Source of the DNA: Oscillospiraceae bacterium
GTDB lineage: Bacteria > Bacillota > Clostridia > Oscillospirales > Acutalibacteraceae
Reading direction: 5' to 3'
DNA length: 9,984 nucleotides
Assembly (NCBI GenBank): GCA_902774165.1
Contig: CACYHJ010000059.1
Location: forward strand, 1 to 9,984
Shown here: in pieces, positions 1-5,244 of the stretch
How the letters are laid out: every line of letters starts with the position of its first letter
Numbering within the stretch: the first letter of the stretch is position 1
Notes under the pieces: model-generated
Told to the model about the DNA's origin: nothing
What the model saw: only the letters and a program-made list of their open reading frames with translations
The model's database searches: none
Translations under genes and position numbers: made by a program

Positions 1-666
1 GCGGTCGCGGGTGATGGCGCCGACGCAGCGCACGCCCAGACCGGGGCCGGGGAAGGGCTGACGGTAGACCATGTTGTCCGGCAGGCCCAGCGCCTTGCCC
101 ACCACGCGGACCTCGTCCTTGTAGAGAAGCTTGACCGGCTCCACCAGCTCAAACTGCAGATCCTCCGGCAGACCGCCCACGTTGTGGTGCGCCTTGATGC
201 CCGCTTCGCTTTCGAGGATATCGGGATAGATCGTGCCCTGCGCGAGGAACTCGATGCCCTCAAGCTTGCGCGCCTCTTCCTCGAAGACCTTGATGAACTC
301 CTCGCCGATGACCTTACGCTTGGTCTCGGGCTCGTCCACGCCCGCCAGCTTGTCAAGGAAGCGGTCCACCGCGTCCACGTAAACGAGATTCGCGTTCATC
401 TCGTCGCGGAACACTTTGATGACCTGCTCCGGCTCGCCCTTGCGCAGAAGGCCGTGGTTGACGTGCACGCAAACAAGATTCTGACCGATCGCCCGGATGA
501 GAAGCGCCGCGACGACGGAAGAATCCACGCCGCCGGAAAGGGCGAGCAGGACTTTTTTATCGCCGACCTGCTCTTTCACAAGCGCAATCTGCTCGGCAAT
601 GAACGCCTCGGCGAGCTCGGGCGTGGTGATGCGCACCATGGATTCGGGTCTGACGTTTGACTGCAT
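1..666 (-). CDS. guaA: GMP synthase, ATP-pyrophosphatase part (3' end cut by window)
   Basis: Converts XMP to GMP in the cytoplasm (last step of guanine nucleotide synthesis) by adenylating XMP and aminating it with ammonia. The 222 visible residues begin with the ATP-pyrophosphatase domain. The P-loop SGGVDSS lies at about residues 44-50, HGLLRKGE at 71-78, an AQGTIYPD motif at 142-149, and the start of the dimerization domain, YRQPFPGPGLGVR, at 201-213. The remaining ~90 residues lie beyond position 1. The ATG at 666 is preceded by TGGAGG with 8-base spacing; an ATG at 673 is out of frame. No glutamine amidotransferase domain precedes it: this start lies about 40 residues before the P-loop, whereas the usual bacterial enzyme carries a ~190-residue glutaminase domain there. 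This resembles the two-subunit archaeal type, so a separate glutaminase subunit is expected. It has its own promoter (696-724) and a leader of only ~23 bases, too short for a purine riboswitch. Confidence 0.95.
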   Translation of the reverse strand, partial: MQSNVRPESMVRITTPELAEAFIAEQIALVKEQVGDKKVLLALSGGVDSSVVAALLIRAIGQNLVCVHVNHGLLRKGEPEQVIKVFRDEMNANLVYVDAVDRFLDKLAGVDEPETKRKVIGEEFIKVFEEEARKLEGIEFLAQGTIYPDILESEAGIKAHHNVGGLPEDLQFELVEPVKLLYKDEVRVVGKALGLPDNMVYRQPFPGPGLGVRCVGAITRDR

Positions 667-695
667 TTTGCATTCCTCCATTTTATTTTTTAAGT

Positions 696-724
696 ATTGT
701 ATCACAACCGGATGCGTTTTTCAA
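696..724 (-). promoter_or_regulatory. Sigma-A promoter of guaA
   Basis: On the minus strand a -35 box TTGAAA (724-719) and a -10 box TACAAT (701-696) are separated by exactly 17 bases. Transcription would start near 689, about 23 bases before the guaA ATG. The -35 box overlaps one copy of a GATTGAA repeat (720-748), so a regulator binding that repeat would compete with RNA polymerase. The promoter is predicted from sequence only. Confidence 0.75.
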
Positions 725-748
725 TCGGGGATTGAAGAAAATTCAATC
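720..748 (-). repeat. Triple GATTGAA/TTCAATC repeat at guaA promoter
   Basis: Read on the minus strand, this is GATTGAA (748-742), 5 bases, TTCAATC (736-730), 3 bases, then GATTGAA (726-720). The middle copy can pair with either flanking copy, giving two mutually exclusive 7-bp hairpins. The first copy overlaps the stop codon of the Sel1 gene and the last overlaps the guaA -35 box. It could be a multi-site operator for guaA, or a weak terminator for the Sel1 gene. There is no U-tract, which speaks against an ordinary intrinsic terminator. Confidence 0.55.
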
Positions 749-1916
749 ACTGTCCTCCGAGGATCTTGAGCGCCTCGGGGTGCCCCTGCCGGGCGGCCTT
801 GCGGAACCATTCCACGGCCTTGAGCACGTCTTTTTCCACGCCGGCGCCGTTATAGCAGCAAACGCCCATGTTGAACTGCGCGTACATATCGCCCTGTTCC
901 GCGGCAAGCCCGAACAGCCGCGCCGCCTCCGTGAAATCCTGCGGCGCGCCGAACCCGTTGTAAATGCAGGTGCCGAGGTTATACTGCGCCTTTGCGTAAC
1001 CCTGTTCCGCCGCTGTCCGATACCAGTAAATCGCCTTCTCCGCGTCCTGTGCGACGCCGTCGCCGTGTTCGTAACAGTAGCCGAGATTGTACTGCCCCTC
1101 GGCAATGCCCTTGTCCGCCAGCTCCATATAAAGCAGAACCTCGGGAGAGATCTCCGGCTTTGGCTGCGGGGCAGGCGCGGGCTGCGGCGCGGGCTGCGCA
1201 GCGCCGTTCGCGTCGGCGTTTTCCCTTCTCTGATACAGGTTTACGATCCGGTTCGTGCCGTCAACGTCGAGGTAGATCCCGCCGGGGATCGCGTCAAAAT
1301 CCTGCGCTCTCGCCGCGCGGGAATAGGATTTCGACGCCTCAAAGCACAGGTCGTAGATCAGGTCGTAAACGTCCCGCGAGGGATCCTGATCCGCCTCGGC
1401 GCAAAGGGCGGGGTACTCGTTCTCAAGGGGCAGCCCCTCATGGCTGTGGCGGTTGGCCTGCTGCAAAAAGCTCTGCATCGCGCCGGGCAGCGCGACGCTG
1501 CGGCTGATCACGAAGTCCTCGTCGTGGGTGTCCGCGAAAAGAAAGATGATCTCGTCCACCGGTCGGGATTCATCGTTCCACTGCGGCAGGCAGTGAAAAA
1601 GATTTACCATCACGTCGCCCCAGTTTTCGCCGACCCGCAGGCTGAACTGCAGGTAGCGGTAGGGATGAATCGCAAGCCGCAGCGGCGCCCGCTGCACCAG
1701 CGCTTTTTCCTCGTCGGTCATGTCGGACCAGCGGGTCACAAGAATCAGCTTGTTGCCGAAAAAATACGCGTTGGTCCCGTCGGGCACCAGCATGGAGTTC
1801 ATGCCGCAGAAATCCATCAGAATATAATTTGTCCCGAACGCCGCCTGAAGGCAGGTCCCGCGTTTTGGCATCTGTGCCGTCCGGATGGTCAGGTTTCCGT
1901 ATTCCTGATAAAACAT
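747..1916 (-). CDS. Unknown N-terminal domain plus Sel1-repeat protein
   Basis: A 389-residue protein without signal peptide or membrane segment, so probably cytoplasmic. Residues 1 to about 230 form a domain I cannot assign; it holds several hydrophobic strands (such as LILVTRW near 57-63 and VDEIIFLFAD near 120-129). A Pro/Ala/Gln-rich linker (QPAPQPAPAPQPKP, 241-254) leads to the C-terminal part. That part has three clear Sel1-like repeats at about 266-303, 304-339 and 340-375, with a partial fourth at the end. Each repeat carries the A-x-x-Q-x-N-x-G core followed by G-x-G and a W/F-containing helix, for example AQYNLG and AQFNMG. Sel1 repeats form alpha-alpha superhelices that bind proteins, so a scaffold or signalling role is plausible; the precise role is unknown. 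I chose the ATG at 1916 because AAGGAGGT lies 6 bases upstream; a longer reading frame to 2069 would run into larC. It is 67 bases downstream of larC and may be co-transcribed with it. Confidence 0.9.
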   Translation of the reverse strand: MFYQEYGNLTIRTAQMPKRGTCLQAAFGTNYILMDFCGMNSMLVPDGTNAYFFGNKLILVTRWSDMTDEEKALVQRAPLRLAIHPYRYLQFSLRVGENWGDVMVNLFHCLPQWNDESRPVDEIIFLFADTHDEDFVISRSVALPGAMQSFLQQANRHSHEGLPLENEYPALCAEADQDPSRDVYDLIYDLCFEASKSYSRAARAQDFDAIPGGIYLDVDGTNRIVNLYQRRENADANGAAQPAPQPAPAPQPKPEISPEVLLYMELADKGIAEGQYNLGYCYEHGDGVAQDAEKAIYWYRTAAEQGYAKAQYNLGTCIYNGFGAPQDFTEAARLFGLAAEQGDMYAQFNMGVCCYNGAGVEKDVLKAVEWFRKAARQGHPEALKILGGQ

Positions 1917-1938
1917 AAAGATACCTCCTTTTTTCAGC

Positions 1939-1969
1939 CGGCGCCGCACCGTTCGGTCGGGCGGCGCCG
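1939..1969 (-). other. Strong GC hairpin between larC and Sel1 gene
   Basis: Two perfect 9-base arms, CGGCGCCGC (1939-1947) and GCGGCGCCG (1961-1969), enclose a 13-base loop that itself contains the small inverted repeat ACCGTTCGGT. On the minus-strand transcript the hairpin ends only 8 bases before the ribosome binding site of the Sel1 gene and is followed by an A-rich stretch rather than U residues. It is therefore not a standard intrinsic terminator. It could instead be an mRNA stability or processing element that uncouples the Sel1 gene from the lar unit. Confidence 0.6.
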
Positions 1970-1983
1970 ACGCAATATCTCCG

Positions 1984-3243
1984 TCAGCCGTTTCCGCTCT
2001 GCTTTGCGGCGGACGCCGCGTCCGAAAGGGAAACGCCCCGCGCGTCCGCAATGCGCGCAAGGTCTTCAAACTCGTATTTTTCCCGCACCGCGCCGAAGCC
2101 TTCGCTGCGCTTGACCCGCACCGTTCCCGCCGGCGTTTCGCGGGCTTCTACCGAGCGGTCCATCACGTACCGCTCGGGGCGGTATTCCCGCACGCCGATG
2201 GTGGACGTGTGCCTGAAAATAAGAGAAATGATTTTATCCTTGTCCGCTTCCCGGCACAGGCAGGTCAGAAGCACGCCGGGCCGGCCTTTTTTCATATACA
2301 CCGGCGACGTATAAACGTCCAGCGCGCCGGCAGCCATCAGCTTTTCGCAGGCGTAGGCGATCTGTTCGCCGGTCATATCGTCCACCTGACATTTATATTC
2401 CAGAACGGTTTTTCCCGCCGCCTCCGTCTCGCCGAGGAACGCCCGCAGGCAGTTCGCGCGGGGAAAGTCCTTCGTTCCCATGCCGTAGCCTGTCTTCACG
2501 ATGCGCATCGGGGGCATGGCGCGGAAATCCTGCGCGAAATATTTCAGCAGCGCGGCGCCCGTCGGGGTGCACAGCTCGCTTTCGATCTCCCCGGAACAGA
2601 TCGGCACGCCCCGCAGGATCAGCTCCGTGGCGGGAGCGGGCACGGGCAGAACGCCGTGTGCGCATTTCACGCTGCCGGAGCCCACGTGGACGGGGGAGGC
2701 GTAGATTTGTTCCGCGCCGATCGCTTCCATCAGCATGCAGACCGCGGTCACGTCTGCCACCGCGTCCATGGCGCCCACCTCGTGGAAATGGATCTCGGCG
2801 ACGCTTTTGCCGTGGACCCGGCTTTCCGCGTCGGCGATGATGCCGTAGACCGCCTTCACGTCGCCCTTGACCTTTTCGGAGACGTTCAGGGAGTCGATCA
2901 GCGCGGTGATCTCCGCCATGCTGCTGTGGTGATGGTGTCCGTCGCCGTGTTCGTGGCCGTGATGATGTTCATGGTCGTGTTCGTGATGATGGTCATGATC
3001 GTGTTCGTGATGCCCATGATCGTGCAGATGCCCGTCCTCGACCTCGCCGTTCACCGAGACGGTGAAATGCGTTCCGGTGACGCCGCATTTTACCGCCGGT
3101 TCAAACGCCGCCTCCACGCCGGGGATCCCCGCCGCGGCGAACCGCAGGGGGAAATCGTTTCCCTCCGGCAGAAGCTCGTACAGCGCCGCGGCGAGCATAT
3201 CTCCCGCCGCGCCCATTTTGCATTCAAGATAAAGAGTTTTCAC
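1984..3243 (-). CDS. larC: LarC, nickel insertion enzyme for NPN cofactor
   Basis: LarC (DUF111 family) inserts nickel into the bis-thiocarboxylated pyridinium mononucleotide in a CTP-dependent reaction, the last step of nickel-pincer nucleotide synthesis in the cytoplasm. Family motifs are GAAGDM (about 11-16), the signature HFHEVGAMDA (152-161), CTPTGAALL (225-233) and KKGRPG (318-323). Residues 72-106 have 21 histidines in 35 residues, a likely nickel-binding or storage loop that also occurs in other LarC proteins. The ~419 residues are one uninterrupted frame; in Lactobacillus plantarum larC is read through a programmed frameshift into LarC1/LarC2, and none is needed here. The start is a GTG. 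I prefer 3243, where a GGTGG lies 5 bases upstream and the protein begins VKTLYLE as in relatives; an in-frame GTG at 3252 would add three residues. larB lies 88 bases upstream. Confidence 0.93.
   Translation of the reverse strand: MKTLYLECKMGAAGDMLAAALYELLPEGNDFPLRFAAAGIPGVEAAFEPAVKCGVTGTHFTVSVNGEVEDGHLHDHGHHEHDHDHHHEHDHEHHHGHEHGDGHHHHSSMAEITALIDSLNVSEKVKGDVKAVYGIIADAESRVHGKSVAEIHFHEVGAMDAVADVTAVCMLMEAIGAEQIYASPVHVGSGSVKCAHGVLPVPAPATELILRGVPICSGEIESELCTPTGAALLKYFAQDFRAMPPMRIVKTGYGMGTKDFPRANCLRAFLGETEAAGKTVLEYKCQVDDMTGEQIAYACEKLMAAGALDVYTSPVYMKKGRPGVLLTCLCREADKDKIISLIFRHTSTIGVREYRPERYVMDRSVEARETPAGTVRVKRSEGFGAVREKYEFEDLARIADARGVSLSDAASAAKQSGNG
2926..3029 (-). repeat. His-codon low-complexity tract inside larC
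   Basis: This stretch of larC is an imperfect tandem run of histidine (CAT/CAC) codons alternating with Asp, Glu and Gly codons. Units around CGTGTTCGTGATG (plus-strand reading) recur at about 2972 and 3000. Such tracts can gain or lose units by slippage, so the length of the metal-binding loop may differ between close strains. Confidence 0.7.
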
Positions 3244-3331
3244 ATTGTCCACCGCCCTGTTAATATTGATAGTGTGGAGTGAGGCGCCGGGAGTTTCGGG
3301 AATCGCGATTTGATTATAGAAATGATGTCCA

Positions 3332-4102
3332 TTATTTCCGCGTTTTTTCTCTCGTTTTTACGTGATTGATCAAACTCGCCTGATACGCCGCGCCGAAGCC
3401 GTTGTCAATGTTCACCACGCTGACGCCGCCGGCGCAGGAATTCAGCATCGCCAGCAGCGCGGCAAGCCCGCCGAAGGACGCGCCGTAGCCCACGCTGGTG
3501 GGCACCGCGATCACCGGACAGTCCGCAAGGCCGCCCACGACGCTGGCGAGGGCGCCCTCCATGCCGGCGATCACGATGATCACCGACGCGGACATGATAT
3601 CGTCCATATTCGCCAGCAGCCGGTGAAGCCCCGCCACGCCGGCGTCATAGATCCGCTTGACCCGGTTGCCGAAGACCTCCGCGGTCACGGCAGCCTCCTC
3701 CGCCACGGGGATATCGCTGGTCCCCGCGGTGATGACAGTCACAACGCCGAGCCCGTCCGGCTCCGGCAGCCTGCCGATCACGCCCAGACGGCCGTCCGGC
3801 CGGTAATCCAGCGGCAGCGAAGCCCTGACGGCTTCCGCCTTTTCCGCGTCGAGCCGGGTGATGAGAATCGTTTTCTGCCCGTTTTCACGCATCTTATTCG
3901 CGATGGCGACGATCTGCTCCGCGGTTTTGCCTGCGCCGTAGATCACCTCCGCCACGCCGTTGCGCACCGCCCGGTGGCTGTCCACCCGGGCGATGCCGAT
4001 ATCCTCAAAGGGCTCCATGCGGAAGCGCTTCACCGCCTCGTCCACGGTAAGACTTCCTTGTTGTACCTGTTCCAGCAGGCCGATCAGTTCTTTTCGATCC
4101 AT
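3332..4102 (-). CDS. larB: LarB, NPN cofactor carboxylase/hydrolase
   Basis: LarB carboxylates the pyridinium ring of nicotinic acid adenine dinucleotide and hydrolyses the phosphoanhydride, giving pyridinium-3,5-biscarboxylic acid mononucleotide, the first step of nickel-pincer nucleotide synthesis. The 256-residue length is normal. The N-terminal ~100 residues carry DSHRAVRNGVAEVIYGAGK (41-59). The C-terminal half is the PurE-like domain, with TAGTSDIPVAEEA (125-137), a GMEGALASVVGGL stretch (180-192), PTSVGYGAS (201-209) and LNSCAGG (220-226) followed by NIDNGFGAA (231-239). Cys223 fits the cysteine that forms the transient cysteinyl-pyridine intermediate in the characterised enzyme. The ATG at 4102 starts 3 bases after the stop codon of the aldolase gene, so translation is probably coupled; its own ribosome binding site is weak. 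The LarE sulfur-transfer gene is not in this window. Confidence 0.95.
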   Translation of the reverse strand: MDRKELIGLLEQVQQGSLTVDEAVKRFRMEPFEDIGIARVDSHRAVRNGVAEVIYGAGKTAEQIVAIANKMRENGQKTILITRLDAEKAEAVRASLPLDYRPDGRLGVIGRLPEPDGLGVVTVITAGTSDIPVAEEAAVTAEVFGNRVKRIYDAGVAGLHRLLANMDDIMSASVIIVIAGMEGALASVVGGLADCPVIAVPTSVGYGASFGGLAALLAMLNSCAGGVSVVNIDNGFGAAYQASLINHVKTREKTRK

Positions 4103-4105
4103 CGC

Positions 4106-5029
4106 TTATTTTATCACTTCATTGCGGACCCACTCGTCCAGCGCGTAAAGCCGGTCGACGCAGGCGCGGTTGTATTCATTGAGCTGCTTGTCGTCCCGGC
4201 TGCGGGAATAGGCGGACATGGGGACGCCGATCTTATTCAGGTAATATTTCGCCGTGCAGGGGTACGCCAGCGACTCGGTGAAGGCGGTCATGGCAAGGAT
4301 ATTCGCCACCAGCTCCGCCTTTTCGGGCTGTTTGTCGAAGTTCCCGCAGAGCCACGCCTCGAGATCCGCGTGGAAATTCGCCATCACGCCCGAATACCCG
4401 GCGGCGCCGCGCTTCAGCGTGTCCAGCAGCGTCTGCTCGTTGGCGTTGAACAGCAAAATTTCGGTGCCGCGCAGCTGATTCAGCCGGTCGCGCAGCGTTT
4501 CCGGGTCGGAGCAGGTGTCCTTGATAAAGCGGAACCTGCCGTCTTTGAGGCACCAGTCGAGGATCCTCGGGGTCAGCAGCCGTTTGTAGTGGTGGGGACA
4601 CTCGTAAATGCCGAAGCGGATCGCGGGATCCACCTTACCCAGCACGTATTCCGCGTTTTTGATCCAGACGTCGTCGCCGTCGTTGTGCAGATCAAACCGG
4701 TTGGAGACCAGCACCACCGCGTCCACGCCGGTTTCGGCGACGGCGTCGATCTCCCGTGCCTGCTCGTCAAGGGACGCGGAAATATGGCCTGACGCGACCA
4801 CGCACAGCCGGCCTGCCGACGCTTCGACGACAAGCCGCGCAAGGCGCACGCGCTCCTCCAGGGAGAGAAAGAACATTTCGCTGGACTGGCAAACCGCGAA
4901 AACGCCTTTGCAGCCCCGCTGAATATACCACTCGACCAGCGCGCGGGCTGCGTCCTCGTCGATTTTTCCGTCTTTGTACGGCGTGATCATCGTGGGATAT
5001 ACGCCGTGGGGGATCGTTTTTTCAAGCAT
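4106..5029 (-). CDS. DapA/NAL-family aldolase in the lar operon
   Basis: A 307-residue class I aldolase or lyase of the dihydrodipicolinate synthase / N-acetylneuraminate lyase superfamily (TIM barrel, cytoplasmic). The Schiff-base lysine is Lys170 in FRFIKDTCSD, and the conserved catalytic tyrosine is Tyr142 in GIYECP. The loop that is GTTGE in DapA, where two threonines contact the keto-acid carboxylate, reads CQSSEM here (about 47-52). This points to a branch distinct from lysine-pathway DapA, and the substrate cannot be read from sequence. The ATG at 5029 has AAGGA about 9-10 bases upstream; a longer frame would need a TTG at 5065 lying within the -10 box. It is the first gene after the promoter at 5065-5093 and ends 3 bases before larB. 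The tight linkage suggests it makes or consumes a 2-oxo acid related to the 2-hydroxy acid handled by an NPN-dependent racemase; that link is inference. Confidence 0.88.
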   Translation of the reverse strand: MLEKTIPHGVYPTMITPYKDGKIDEDAARALVEWYIQRGCKGVFAVCQSSEMFFLSLEERVRLARLVVEASAGRLCVVASGHISASLDEQAREIDAVAETGVDAVVLVSNRFDLHNDGDDVWIKNAEYVLGKVDPAIRFGIYECPHHYKRLLTPRILDWCLKDGRFRFIKDTCSDPETLRDRLNQLRGTEILLFNANEQTLLDTLKRGAAGYSGVMANFHADLEAWLCGNFDKQPEKAELVANILAMTAFTESLAYPCTAKYYLNKIGVPMSAYSRSRDDKQLNEYNRACVDRLYALDEWVRNEVIK

Positions 5030-5064
5030 AGCGGTTTTCCTTTCCGAAACGAGGTGTTTTTTCA

Positions 5065-5093
5065 AGTATATCTTAAATATATCCGAATGTAAA
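5065..5093 (-). promoter_or_regulatory. Sigma-A promoter of aldolase-larB-larC unit
   Basis: Minus-strand -35 TTTACA (5093-5088) and -10 TATACT (5070-5065) with a 17-base spacer. The expected transcript starts near 5058, giving a leader of about 29 bases before the aldolase ATG. It is divergent from the lipase promoter; the two -35 boxes are 41 bases apart, close enough for one regulator to affect both. Confidence 0.75.
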
Positions 5094-5134
5094 GAAAAAA
5101 TGAAAAATATCCGTGAACAGTGTTTTCAGACGTA

Positions 5135-5163
5135 TTGACAGATCTTTTATTTCGGAGTAAAAT
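5135..5163 (+). promoter_or_regulatory. Sigma-A promoter of the LCAT-like lipase gene
   Basis: A perfect -35 TTGACA (5135-5140), a 17-base spacer and -10 TAAAAT (5158-5163). Transcription would start near 5170, giving a leader of about 75 bases. This is the best promoter match in the window and suggests strong constitutive or repressor-controlled expression. Confidence 0.8.
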
Positions 5164-5171
5164 ATGACAGT

Positions 5172-5216
5172 AAAGATAGGAGATTGCCGTTCTTTTTGTG
5201 TAATTTTCCCATCTTT
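5172..5216 (+). other. Hairpin at the 5' end of the lipase mRNA leader
   Basis: AAAGATAGGAGA (5172-5183) can pair with TTTCCCATCTTT (5205-5216), a 12-base-pair stem with one A-C mismatch and one G-U pair, around a 21-base loop. It would sit within a few bases of the predicted transcript 5' end, where stems protect mRNA from decay. The ribosome binding site (5231-5235) remains free. I recognise no riboswitch or T-box here. Confidence 0.4.
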
Positions 5217-5244
5217 CCAGATTCCATTCCGGAGGTCTTATCTG

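Noticed and set aside
3258..3272. TGTTAATATTGATA resembling a Rex site before larC
   Set aside because: Only one half-site fits and the spacing between halves is wrong for the clostridial Rex palindrome.
3301..3310. Perfect palindrome AATCGCGATT before larC
   Set aside because: Ten bases is too short to support an operator or structure claim without a second copy or known match.
3313..3318. Perfect TATAAT on the minus strand between larB and larC, suggesting an internal larC promoter
   Set aside because: No acceptable -35 box lies 16-18 bases upstream (GCGGAA at the 17-base position), so the match is probably chance in an AT-rich gap.
657..4792. Long plus-strand open frames of 350-490 codons at 657-2114, 2209-3282 and 3362-4792
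   Set aside because: They lie antisense over the Sel1, larC, larB and aldolase genes, lack good ribosome binding sites, are rich in Arg/His/Val from complementary codons and show no family motifs; they are shadows caused by high GC at third positions.
5030..5244. Possible riboswitch or T-box in the divergent intergenic region
   Set aside because: Each leader is under about 80 bases, and I see no conserved riboswitch core or T-box sequence, only promoters and one simple stem.
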